56,887 nt of DNA from JAOZTV01 sp965371805 (GTDB taxonomy: Bacteria > Acidobacteriota > Aminicenantia > UBA2199), in assembly GCA_965371805.1 (NCBI GenBank), contig CBDUZW010000025.1:1-56887 (forward strand), in the 5' to 3' direction. The translations under genes were made by a program, and so were the position numbers. Positions 49,746 through 56,887 of the stretch are shown one piece after another (within the stretch, counting starts at the first letter, position 1; each line of letters begins with the position of its first letter). The notes under the pieces were generated by a model. The model ran no database searches. It was given only the letters and a program-made list of their open reading frames with translations, and was not told the DNA's origin.

Positions 49746-50480
49746 ATGAATAATTCATTAAAAAAGGCATTTAGTATTATTGAAACTATATCTGAAAGTT
49801 CTTCTCCAATGAGACTGATTGATATTTGCAAGTCTCTGAATATGAATAAAACAACTGCATTCCGTTATCTGGAAACACTTGAAGATGTTAAGCTGGTTGA
49901 AAAAACAGATAGTTATTATAGTCTCGGACTAAAACTTTTTAAATTTGGAAACAGGGTTCAGTTGAAAAATCTATTAATTGATAAAATTCATCCATATTTA
50001 CTGTCTCTTTCGAAAGAGGTTGAGGAGACGATTAATCTTGTCCGTTTTTTTGATGGAAAAGCACTTTATCTTGATAAAGCGGAATCAAATAGAAGTCTTC
50101 AAATGAGATCTAATATTGGGGATTCGCTTCCACTATATTGTACTGCTCTGGGGAAATCCATCTTATCCATATTAGATGATTCAGTTCTTAAAGATGTATT
50201 TGAGAGATTAGAAATGAAACCTTTAACAAGCCGGACTATTACCGATAAAGAGCAACTTCTTCTTGAGGTTCAAAAAATTAAGGGAAGTGGTTATAGTACC
50301 GAAATTCAGGAATTTGAAAAAGGACTTGTCTGTGTTGCTGTCCCATTAAAAATCCCATCTTTGAATTTCTTTGGTGCATTAAGTATTTCAGGGCCGCTTG
50401 AGAGAATGAAAACGAATTATATAAACAGATTGGTAAAAAAGTTATTGGAAACCAGAGATAAAATTGTAATTAATACCTGA
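49746..50480 (+). CDS. IclR-family transcriptional regulator
   Basis: A 244-residue regulator. The N-terminal winged helix is at residues 5-60 (KKAFSIIETISESSSPMRLIDICKSLNMNKTTAFRYLETL, in part) and the C-terminal ligand domain has the family block LPLYCTALGKSILS and YSTEIQEFEKGLVCVAVPL. The ligand is probably a metabolite of the downstream amino-acid/2-oxo-acid pathway. GAAGGGG precedes the ATG. It probably represses its own promoter and the oxidoreductase operon, which starts 58 nt later, and possibly the divergent molybdoenzyme genes. Confidence 0.88.
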   Translation: MNNSLKKAFSIIETISESSSPMRLIDICKSLNMNKTTAFRYLETLEDVKLVEKTDSYYSLGLKLFKFGNRVQLKNLLIDKIHPYLLSLSKEVEETINLVRFFDGKALYLDKAESNRSLQMRSNIGDSLPLYCTALGKSILSILDDSVLKDVFERLEMKPLTSRTITDKEQLLLEVQKIKGSGYSTEIQEFEKGLVCVAVPLKIPSLNFFGALSISGPLERMKTNYINRLVKKLLETRDKIVINT

Positions 50481-50538
50481 TCCGGGTATCAGATTAAATA
50501 TAATAAAAGATTATAAAATAGAAAATGTGGAGGAAAAT

Positions 50539-51090
50539 ATGATAGAAATTCGTTGGCATGGTAGAGGTGGTCAGGGAAGCTGGACAGTAGCAAGAATGTT
50601 TGGCATGGCAGCAGCACTTTATGAGAATAAGCATGCTTTGGCATTTCCGTCCTTCGGTCCTGAAAGACGTGGTGCTCCGGTACTTGGTTTTACAAAAATT
50701 GATACAAAAAAAATACTGGACAGGAGCGAGGTGCAGGAGAGTGACTATATTGTGATCCTGGATGAGACATTGATCACCCCTGACACAAATAAGGGCATCA
50801 AAAAAGATGGGGTGATCGTCATCAACTCTGAGAACGGGCAGAAATACAGTTCCGTGTTTGGAGATAAAAAAATATATTCAATTGATGCGACTTCAATTGC
50901 ATTAGAATTGCTTGGAATGCCGATTACAAATACTGCAATGATGGCTGCATTGATGGCTGTTTCTAATATTGTAGGATTGGAAGCAGGTCTAAAGGCACTG
51001 GAAAATGAGATGAAACCTTCAATTTTAAAAAAGAATATTAAGGTTGTAAAAACCTCATATAAGAAAACTCTGGAGATAATTAATGGATAG
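50539..51090 (+). CDS. 2-oxoacid:ferredoxin oxidoreductase, gamma subunit
   Basis: A 183-residue subunit of the POR/VOR/KOR family. It begins IEIRWHGRGGQGSWTVARM and has ALAFPSFGPERRGAPVLGFTKI, both standard for the gamma subunit that helps bind CoA. ATG 50539 has GGAGG upstream; a GTG at 50527 lies before that site and was not used. It overlaps the delta gene by 8 nt. In four-subunit enzymes gamma, delta, alpha and beta genes occur in this order. Confidence 0.93.
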   Translation: MIEIRWHGRGGQGSWTVARMFGMAAALYENKHALAFPSFGPERRGAPVLGFTKIDTKKILDRSEVQESDYIVILDETLITPDTNKGIKKDGVIVINSENGQKYSSVFGDKKIYSIDATSIALELLGMPITNTAMMAALMAVSNIVGLEAGLKALENEMKPSILKKNIKVVKTSYKKTLEIING

Positions 51091-51382
51091 ACCAAAAGTA
51101 AAAAAATGGAAAAGACCTACTCATATTAGTGAATACAGTACAGGACCCGGTTATGAAGCAGGGCATCTGGTTGATACGCATGCCGGCTGGAGAACCTTCA
51201 AGCCAATTGTTGATCTTGAAAAATGTATTGGCTGTTTGAAATGTTATATTGTCTGCCCGGACGGTACGGTCATCAGAACAGAGAAGAAAATTGCATTTGA
51301 ATATGATTTCTGCAAGGGCTGTGGTGTATGTGCAAATATCTGTCCGGTCAATGCTATTACAATGGAAAAGGAGGCAAAATAA
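51083..51382 (+). CDS. 2-oxoacid:ferredoxin oxidoreductase, delta (ferredoxin) subunit
   Basis: A 99-residue ferredoxin-like subunit with two [4Fe-4S] motifs, CIGCLKCYIVCP and CKGCGVCANICP, in the C-terminal half. The N-terminal extension HISEYSTGPGYEAGHLVDTH with AGWRTFKPIVDLEKC matches PorD-type subunits. It relays electrons from the TPP site to free ferredoxin. It overlaps the gamma gene by 8 nt and abuts alpha. Confidence 0.93.
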   Translation: MDRPKVKKWKRPTHISEYSTGPGYEAGHLVDTHAGWRTFKPIVDLEKCIGCLKCYIVCPDGTVIRTEKKIAFEYDFCKGCGVCANICPVNAITMEKEAK

Positions 51383-52567
51383 ATGAAAGATGAAAAAGTG
51401 TTTATCAGTGGAAATGATGCAATTGCAATTGGTGTCAGATTATCAAGACCCCATGTTATTTCCGCCTACCCGATAACACCCCAGACCATTGTTGTAGAGC
51501 GCTTATCGGAAATGGTTGAGGACGGCTCCTTAAAAGCGGAATTCATGCATGTTGAATCTGAACATTCGGCAATGTCTGCTGCGATGGGTGTGAGTGCGGT
51601 TGGTGCCCGTGCATTTACTGCAACCTCTTCTCAGGGGCTTCTGTATATGGCTGAGGGTCTTTTTTATGCATCAGGTGGACGATTTCCAATTGTAATGATG
51701 AATGCGAACCGGGCTCTAGCTCTACCATGGAGTATTTATGGAGATCAGAGTGATTCTCTTTCATTATTGAATTGTGGTTGGATACAGGTCTATGTTGAAG
51801 ATGCGCAGGAAGCGCTTGATATGGTTATCCAGGCATACAAGATCGCAGAACATGAGAAGATACTGACACCGTTCATGATAAATCTTGATGGATTTATTCT
51901 GACCCATACCTATGAGCTCGTTTCGATTCCGGATCAATCTGTTGTGGATACATTCCTTCCATCGTTTAAAACAGTTAATAAGATGGATTTTGAAAAGCCC
52001 CTGAATATGGGGATGAGTACCAGTCCACTTGATAATCTGGAGTATAAGTATCAGCAGCATAAAGCTGTAAAAGATTCAAGGAAAATTATCAAAGATGTGG
52101 ATAAGGAATTTGAAGAAGTATTTGGAAGAGGATATGGTGGACTTGTGCAGGCTTATAAGGCAGATGATGCCGATGCCGTTTTGATCACTCTCGGGAGTAT
52201 TACGGGAACGGTAAAAGTAGTTGTAGATAAGATGAGGTCCGAGGGACATAAGGTAGGTGTTGTGAAAATTAGGTACATGCGTCCTTTTCCAGAAGATGAG
52301 TTGATAGAAGAATGTGGTCATGTGAAATCCATTGGGGTGATAGATAAGAATATATCATTCGGGTATGAGGGAACGGTCTTTACAAATGTAACTTCAACCA
52401 TCGCTAAAAAGGGATTGACAACATTTTTAATGAATTTTATTTGTGGTCTGGGCGGTAAGGATGTTTCTAAAAATCATATCGAAGGAATGTTTATGTCTTT
52501 ATTAAAGTCTGATACAAATGAAGATAAGGTCCAGTTTATTGGGATGGGAGTGGATATCAATGAATAA
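51383..52567 (+). CDS. 2-oxoacid:ferredoxin oxidoreductase, alpha subunit
   Basis: A 394-residue alpha subunit. The N-terminal domain has SAYPITPQTIVVERLSEMVE and EFMHVESEHSAMSAAMGVSA, with the TSSQGLLYMAEGLFYASG block typical of PorA; these residues contact TPP and the 2-oxo acid. The C-terminal domain (KVGVVKIRYMRPFPEDELIE) interacts with CoA. An AGGAGG site lies 10 nt before the ATG. Pyruvate or branched-chain 2-oxo acids cannot be separated by eye; the neighbouring aminotransferase and butyrate kinase favour the latter. Confidence 0.92.
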   Translation: MKDEKVFISGNDAIAIGVRLSRPHVISAYPITPQTIVVERLSEMVEDGSLKAEFMHVESEHSAMSAAMGVSAVGARAFTATSSQGLLYMAEGLFYASGGRFPIVMMNANRALALPWSIYGDQSDSLSLLNCGWIQVYVEDAQEALDMVIQAYKIAEHEKILTPFMINLDGFILTHTYELVSIPDQSVVDTFLPSFKTVNKMDFEKPLNMGMSTSPLDNLEYKYQQHKAVKDSRKIIKDVDKEFEEVFGRGYGGLVQAYKADDADAVLITLGSITGTVKVVVDKMRSEGHKVGVVKIRYMRPFPEDELIEECGHVKSIGVIDKNISFGYEGTVFTNVTSTIAKKGLTTFLMNFICGLGGKDVSKNHIEGMFMSLLKSDTNEDKVQFIGMGVDINE

Positions 52568-53471
52568 AATAAAAGTAGATAAAATAACGGCCAGAAATAT
52601 AACGGGGAAAGAATATTTTTATGGGCATAAGGCGTGCGCTGGATGTGGTGGAAGTCTGGCGGTAAGACTGGCTTTAAAGGTTTTGGGTGATAAGACATAT
52701 TCAGTGCTGCCAGCTGGATGTATGTCAGCAGTTGGATTTATTTTTCCTCAGATGGCATTTAGTTCTAATGCGATCATTTCAACTTTTCCGGGAACGGCCT
52801 CAATGTTGTCGGGAGTTTCAGCTGGCGCAAAAGCTCTTGGCTTAAAAGACTATTATGCCGTTGGATTTGCAGGGGATGGTGGAACTGCTGATATCGGTTT
52901 ACAGGCGCTCTCAGGGGCTATTGACCGTAATGACCGGATACTGTATATCTGTTACGATAATGAAGCCTATATGAATACCGGTATTCAGAAGAGCGGTTTG
53001 ACACCCTACGGGACAAAGACAACTACTACACCTGCCGGGAAGAATTTACCCGGATCGATAACAAATAAAAAAAATGTATTTGAGATCGTTGCGGCTCATG
53101 GAATAGAATATGCAGCGACTGCATCTATTGGATACCCTGAAGATTTCATGAGAAAGGTTAAAAAAGCCTCTATGTGTAAAGGGACTTCCTTTATTCATGT
53201 TTATGCAAGCTGTCCCACAGGTTGGGGGTCGGCATCAGATAGTGCTGTTGAATTGGCAAAGGATGTAGTTGACTGTGGTTTATGGATCCAGGCTGAGTAT
53301 GAAAATGGTGAATTTGTTCTAAATAAGAATCCGAATGAGTTTTCCTCTATTGAAGCTTATTTAAAAAAGCAGGGAAGGTTTAAGCATTTAGGTCCGGAGG
53401 AAATTGAACTGATCGTAAGAAGCAGAGATCTTAAATGGGAAAAAATAAAAAAAAATTGGGGCATTAATTAA
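52560..53471 (+). CDS. 2-oxoacid:ferredoxin oxidoreductase, beta (TPP-binding) subunit
   Basis: A 303-residue beta subunit. The thiamine-diphosphate/Mg motif is GDGGTADIGLQ followed by ICYDNEAYMNTG; cluster cysteines are in HKACAGCGGSLAVR, LPAGCMSAVG and ASCPTGWGS. It ends with the FKHLGPEEIE tail seen in PorB proteins. The start ATG 52560 overlaps the alpha gene by 8 nt; a longer frame from 52518 lies inside alpha. Together with gamma, delta and alpha it decarboxylates a 2-oxo acid to acyl-CoA and reduces ferredoxin. Confidence 0.93.
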   Translation: MNKIKVDKITARNITGKEYFYGHKACAGCGGSLAVRLALKVLGDKTYSVLPAGCMSAVGFIFPQMAFSSNAIISTFPGTASMLSGVSAGAKALGLKDYYAVGFAGDGGTADIGLQALSGAIDRNDRILYICYDNEAYMNTGIQKSGLTPYGTKTTTTPAGKNLPGSITNKKNVFEIVAAHGIEYAATASIGYPEDFMRKVKKASMCKGTSFIHVYASCPTGWGSASDSAVELAKDVVDCGLWIQAEYENGEFVLNKNPNEFSSIEAYLKKQGRFKHLGPEEIELIVRSRDLKWEKIKKNWGIN

Positions 53472-53480
53472 GGAGGAGCT

Positions 53481-54689
53481 ATGAGACAGGATTTTTCAAG
53501 TTTTTATTCAAAAAATACCATGGCCATGGAACATTCATTTATCAGAGAAATTTTAAAGGTCACAAAAGGTGTTCCTGGAATTATCTCTTTTGCCGGAGGG
53601 TTGCCGAATCCCTGTTCTTTCCCTACGGAAATCATATCAAAGCTCTTTAATGAAGTCATTACTGTTGAGGGTGCCGATGTAATGCAGTATGGTGCCAGTG
53701 AAGGCGACTCATTGTTTATCAAAGCTATAAAAAAATTTGAATCTGTTGAAAATATTGGAGATGATGAGTTAATTATTACAAATGGTTCTACAAATGGTAT
53801 ATATGATTTCACAAGGAGTCTGATCGATCAGGGGGATATTGTCATTTGTGAGGCGCCTGGTTTTCCTGGTTCTATTGCGGCGATGGAGGCATGCGGAGCA
53901 AAATTATTCGGAATTAAAATGGATGATTTGGGAATGATCCCGGATCTCCTGGATAATACATTGACTAATTTATTAAGCCTGAAAAAACCGGTTAAATTCA
54001 TCTACCTGATACCTGAATATCAGAATCCCAGCGGCAGGACAATGTCACTTGAAAGAAGAAGAGATATTCTGAAAATTGCACAGAAATATGATATTCCTAT
54101 TCTGGAGGATCAGCCCTATAGAGAATTATGCTATTCTGGCGACCGTATCATAACACTCTGGGAGCTGGCGAGGACAGAGTTTAATGATCCCGAGCTGGTT
54201 ACGATCTGTAAATCTTTTTCCAAGATACTGGGACCTGGCTTAAGACTTGGTTTTGCATCCGGAGCACCAAAAATTATTGGACAAATGGTTAAATGGGCAC
54301 AAAAATCAATTGTAAGCCCGGACTGTGTGACTCAGCGGGTAGCGGCCTATTTTATTGATAGAGGATATATGCATGACCATATAAAAAAGATCATTGAAAT
54401 GTACAGACCCAAGAGAGATGTGATGCTACATGCTCTTGAAGCTTATATGCCGGAAGGCGTTTCATGGACAAAACCGACAGGTGGAATGTTTATCTGGGTT
54501 ATGTTCGATGAGAATGTAAATACGGATGAACTTTTTGAAAAAGCAGTCAAGAATAAAGTGGCCTTTATCCCCGGTAGTAAGTTTTATTCAAATCCGGATA
54601 AGAAGAGAAATGAGTTGCGGTTGAATTTCTCTTATCCTTCCTGCGATGATATCCAGAAAGGAATAAAATTACTTGCATCAATACTTTAA
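53481..54689 (+). CDS. PLP-dependent aminotransferase, class I/II (2-aminoadipate/aromatic-type)
   Basis: A 402-residue fold-type I aminotransferase. The PLP lysine is Lys 248 in CKSFSKILGPGLRLG, with the Asn-containing EYQNPSGRT (179-187), an Asp in PILEDQPYREL and the substrate arginine in ELRLNFSYP. The N-terminal ISFAGGLPNPCSFP with MQYGASEGD resembles LysN/aromatic and MocR-core enzymes. No HTH domain is attached. It begins 9 nt after the beta gene with AAGGAGG upstream. It would make the 2-oxo acid for the oxidoreductase. The amino-acid range is unknown. Confidence 0.87.
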   Translation: MRQDFSSFYSKNTMAMEHSFIREILKVTKGVPGIISFAGGLPNPCSFPTEIISKLFNEVITVEGADVMQYGASEGDSLFIKAIKKFESVENIGDDELIITNGSTNGIYDFTRSLIDQGDIVICEAPGFPGSIAAMEACGAKLFGIKMDDLGMIPDLLDNTLTNLLSLKKPVKFIYLIPEYQNPSGRTMSLERRRDILKIAQKYDIPILEDQPYRELCYSGDRIITLWELARTEFNDPELVTICKSFSKILGPGLRLGFASGAPKIIGQMVKWAQKSIVSPDCVTQRVAAYFIDRGYMHDHIKKIIEMYRPKRDVMLHALEAYMPEGVSWTKPTGGMFIWVMFDENVNTDELFEKAVKNKVAFIPGSKFYSNPDKKRNELRLNFSYPSCDDIQKGIKLLASIL

Positions 54690-54733
54690 TACTTCTAAAA
54701 ACTGAAAATTATAAATTATAAAAAAGGAGAAAA

Positions 54734-55798
54734 ATGAAAAATCTGATACTAATCGTAAATACTGGAAATACCTCAACAAAAATTGGCGTATTTAATAAGA
54801 CAGAACCTCTGTTTGTCGAAACTATAAGACATAGTGATGAAGAACTTGATCAATACCAGGATGTAAATGCTCAGAAACAGTTCAGGGAAGACCTGATCAT
54901 TGGTCTGCTGAAAGAAAAAGAAATTGATCTGAATAGAATTGCTGCCGTTTCTGCACGGGGAGGATTATTAAAACCACTTATCTCAGGAACCTATATTGTC
55001 AATGATGAGATGATAAGGGATTTAATTGAGGCGAAGAATGGTTTACATGCGTCCCATCTATCCGCACAGATCGGATTTTCAATTGCAGAAAAACATAATA
55101 TTGTATGCTATGTGGTTGATCCTGTCTCAGTTGATGAACTGGATAAAATTGCAAGGTACTCGGGTCATAAATTATTTGAAAGAAAAATGCTGAGTCATGC
55201 CTTGAATATGAAGGCGGTTGCCAAACGGTTTGCAAAGGAAAATAAACTGGATTATTATAAATCCTCACTGATCGTGATTCATCTGGGAACTGGTATTTCG
55301 ATATCAATTCACAGAAATGGACGAATGGTCGATGGCATTAATTCAAGTGAAGAGGGTACCTTTTCCCTTGATAGAGCCGGTGGACTTCCTGTACTTCAGT
55401 CGGTAAAATATGCACTTGATAATAAATTGACATTTAAGGAATTTTCAAAATTGATATTTGGCAATGGTGGGTTCTACTCATACTTGCAGACAACCGAATT
55501 TTTAAAAATTGAAGCGATGTATAAAGATGGTGATCAAGAGGCAATCAATCTTGTTCATGCGCTTGTCTATCAGATCGCAAAGGATGTCGGTTCATTTGCA
55601 ACTGTTGTTAAAGGAAAGGTAGATAAAATTCTTGTGACAGGTGGAATGGCGTATTCAAAATTATTAATTAAACTAATTAAGAAAAGAATCGATTTTATTG
55701 CTCCGATTGAACTTTACCCCGGGGAAGATGAAATGCAGGCGCTGAATGAAGGATCTTTAAGAGTTTTAGAAAATGAGGAAGAACCAATTGATTACTAA
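54734..55798 (+). CDS. buk: Butyrate kinase (branched-chain acyl kinase)
   Basis: A 354-residue acetokinase-family enzyme. It starts ILIVNTGNTSTKIGVF, has the ARGGLLKPLISGTYIVND segment, IVIHLGTGISISIHRNGRM and GKVDKILVTGGMAYS, all in the Buk pattern. It makes ATP from butyryl- or isobutyryl/isovaleryl-phosphate. AAAAGGAG precedes the ATG. The gap of 44 nt after the aminotransferase gene has no terminator. A phosphotransbutyrylase (ptb), its usual partner, is not in the window. It ends 6 nt before the convergent CDF gene. Confidence 0.93.
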   Translation: MKNLILIVNTGNTSTKIGVFNKTEPLFVETIRHSDEELDQYQDVNAQKQFREDLIIGLLKEKEIDLNRIAAVSARGGLLKPLISGTYIVNDEMIRDLIEAKNGLHASHLSAQIGFSIAEKHNIVCYVVDPVSVDELDKIARYSGHKLFERKMLSHALNMKAVAKRFAKENKLDYYKSSLIVIHLGTGISISIHRNGRMVDGINSSEEGTFSLDRAGGLPVLQSVKYALDNKLTFKEFSKLIFGNGGFYSYLQTTEFLKIEAMYKDGDQEAINLVHALVYQIAKDVGSFATVVKGKVDKILVTGGMAYSKLLIKLIKKRIDFIAPIELYPGEDEMQALNEGSLRVLENEEEPIDY

Positions 55799-55804
55799 TT
55801 CAAT

Positions 55805-56746
55805 CTAAGTCTTTTCGTATGGCTCCAGATGAACAACTACATCTACAATTCCAGGTCCATCATCCAATAGTTTTAAGCGGACCTGGTCTGAAATATGATG
55901 CCCATCTCTGACAGACATTTCAGGATCAACCAGAACATGGAGATCGACATAGATATTTGAATTAGACTTTCTTGTCCTGATAGAGTGAACCTCTTTAACA
56001 CCATCAATTTTTTCGGAGATTTTCTCAATCTCTTTAAGTTCAGCTTCTGATGCACTTTTATCTGTTAATTCATATAGAGGAGATTTAATTATATCCCAGG
56101 AAACTTTAAGAATAAAAGCAGATACTAATAAGGCACCAATGTTGTCTAAGAATTTCCAATCAGGATTTATGGATGATGCAATAACAGCGATCAGCACCGG
56201 AATAGAGCTGATCGAATCTGATCTATGGTGCCATGCATTTGCTATTAAAGCGGATGATTTTGTTTTTATTCCAATTTTTTTTGTTTTATAATAGAGAAAT
56301 TCCTTGAATACTATTGAAAATAGAGGCCCGATCAATGCTACCCAACCTACCTGTTTCGCATCACTCTTGCCTATTACGATAACTGCTTTATATCCAATCC
56401 CCACAGCAACAGAGGCAAGGATTAATCCAATGACTATTGTAACTATTGATTCTATCCTGCCATGGCCATATGGATGATCTTCATCAGGAGGAGCTGCCCA
56501 GAATCTTATTCCGAATAGAATTGCAAAATCTGTTGAGAGATCAGAGAGACTATGAAATGCATCTGCAATAACAGCTTTACTTTCCCCAAGGTATCCGACT
56601 AAGAATTTGATACCGGCAAGAAAAATATTTACAAGTATACCTATCCAGGTGATCTTTTTTATTTGATCTTTATTGCTTTTACGTTTATTATCTAATTCAT
56701 GATTTTTGGATTTATTCTTGAGATTTTTTTCTTTTCTATAAACCAT
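55805..56746 (-). CDS. Cation diffusion facilitator (CDF) transporter
   Basis: A 313-residue divalent-metal exporter. Six transmembrane helices lie in about residues 30-215. Site residues are the Asp pair in IADAFHSLSDLSTD and the His/Asp in ANAWHHRSDSISS, with HPYGHGR between helices 2 and 3. The cytoplasmic C-terminal domain (about 220-313) has the HxxS ... HLEP pattern of CDF proteins. The His-containing second site favours zinc over manganese or iron, but this is a guess. No Shine-Dalgarno sequence is visible; TATACT lies 9 nt before the ATG on the minus strand with no good -35. The final 141 nt of the window hold no gene I can support. Confidence 0.9.
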   Translation of the reverse strand: MVYRKEKNLKNKSKNHELDNKRKSNKDQIKKITWIGILVNIFLAGIKFLVGYLGESKAVIADAFHSLSDLSTDFAILFGIRFWAAPPDEDHPYGHGRIESIVTIVIGLILASVAVGIGYKAVIVIGKSDAKQVGWVALIGPLFSIVFKEFLYYKTKKIGIKTKSSALIANAWHHRSDSISSIPVLIAVIASSINPDWKFLDNIGALLVSAFILKVSWDIIKSPLYELTDKSASEAELKEIEKISEKIDGVKEVHSIRTRKSNSNIYVDLHVLVDPEMSVRDGHHISDQVRLKLLDDGPGIVDVVVHLEPYEKT

Positions 56747-56887
56747 TTTTTTTCAAGTATATTAAAACACATAATCCAATATATTTCAATTTTAGAAAAA
56801 CAAGTAAAATATTGAGAGTGTTTTATATGTTTAATCACTAGTGTCCTATAAAAAATCTCTATAATGAAATAAAGCTCTTTGTTTACA

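Noticed and set aside
1..56887. CRISPR array, insertion sequences or prophage
   Set aside because: No regularly spaced repeats, transposase-like motifs, integrase or att-like duplications were seen. The only repeats are the paired operators, the palindromic element and short duplications noted above.

Overview
This is a low-G+C stretch of bacterial chromosome using the standard code. The genome reads as that of a motile, fermentative, Gram-negative-type (two-membrane) anaerobe. The Kdo synthesis genes (kdsA, kdsD, kdsC) and a predicted outer-membrane beta-barrel (DUF481) point to a lipopolysaccharide outer membrane. A chemoreceptor points to motility. A four-subunit 2-oxoacid:ferredoxin oxidoreductase, butyrate kinase, a selenium-type molybdenum hydroxylase and a DMSO-reductase-family enzyme point to anaerobic metabolism. 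I cannot fix the phylum from the sequence alone.

Layout. (1) 1-14882: the end of tuf, then the fused S10-spc-alpha ribosomal superoperon in canonical order (rpsJ to rplQ, with secY, map, infA, rpmJ, rpoA and no adk). It runs without a visible terminator through a tRNA-Gly(CCC) into a bactofilin gene. (2) 14971-17546: a LipM-type octanoyltransferase, a membrane-anchored PgaB-like glycosidase-fold protein and an ICMT-like membrane methyltransferase. (3) 17621-21724: a chemoreceptor, divergent from a double-MerR regulator that is translationally coupled to an uncharacterised alpha/beta hydrolase. Two palindromes lie at the regulator's predicted transcription start. (4) 21897-27278: xanthine dehydrogenase of the selenium-dependent type, SsnA and a dihydropyrimidinase, a partial anaerobic purine-degradation cluster. 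(5) 27268-31538: two paralogous HDOD proteins, a DinB/DUF1569 protein, an enolase-superfamily racemase and twin cold-shock proteins. (6) 31727-36312: an ftsK-kdsA-kdsD-kdsC operon on the minus strand. (7) 36382-41923: a PepSY membrane protein, OsmC, a possible gene remnant, a VapBC toxin-antitoxin pair, a VanX-like dipeptidase, and an ECF sigma factor with a membrane VWA protein. (8) 42060-46124: malQ, an S-component-like membrane protein, a THEP1-type NTPase and the DUF481 barrel. (9) 46121-56746: a two-gene molybdoenzyme with fused iron-sulfur and anchor subunits, divergent from an IclR regulator that heads a 2-oxoacid oxidoreductase (gamma-delta-alpha-beta), aminotransferase and butyrate kinase operon, and finally a cation-efflux transporter.

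How the genes work together. The last operon reads as an amino-acid fermentation route: transaminate an amino acid, oxidise the 2-oxo acid to acyl-CoA with reduction of ferredoxin, and make ATP from the acyl-phosphate with Buk; the phosphotransacylase step is not in the window. The divergent molybdoenzyme could take electrons. The XDH-SsnA-hydantoinase genes point to use of purines as a carbon and nitrogen source.

Several first genes of transcription units (ftsK, DUF481, xdh and perhaps the racemase) lack a Shine-Dalgarno sequence and have well-spaced promoter hexamers ending 6-8 nt before the start codon, which suggests leaderless mRNAs. Genes inside operons have ordinary ribosome binding sites. 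No rRNA, CRISPR array, insertion sequence or prophage was seen.
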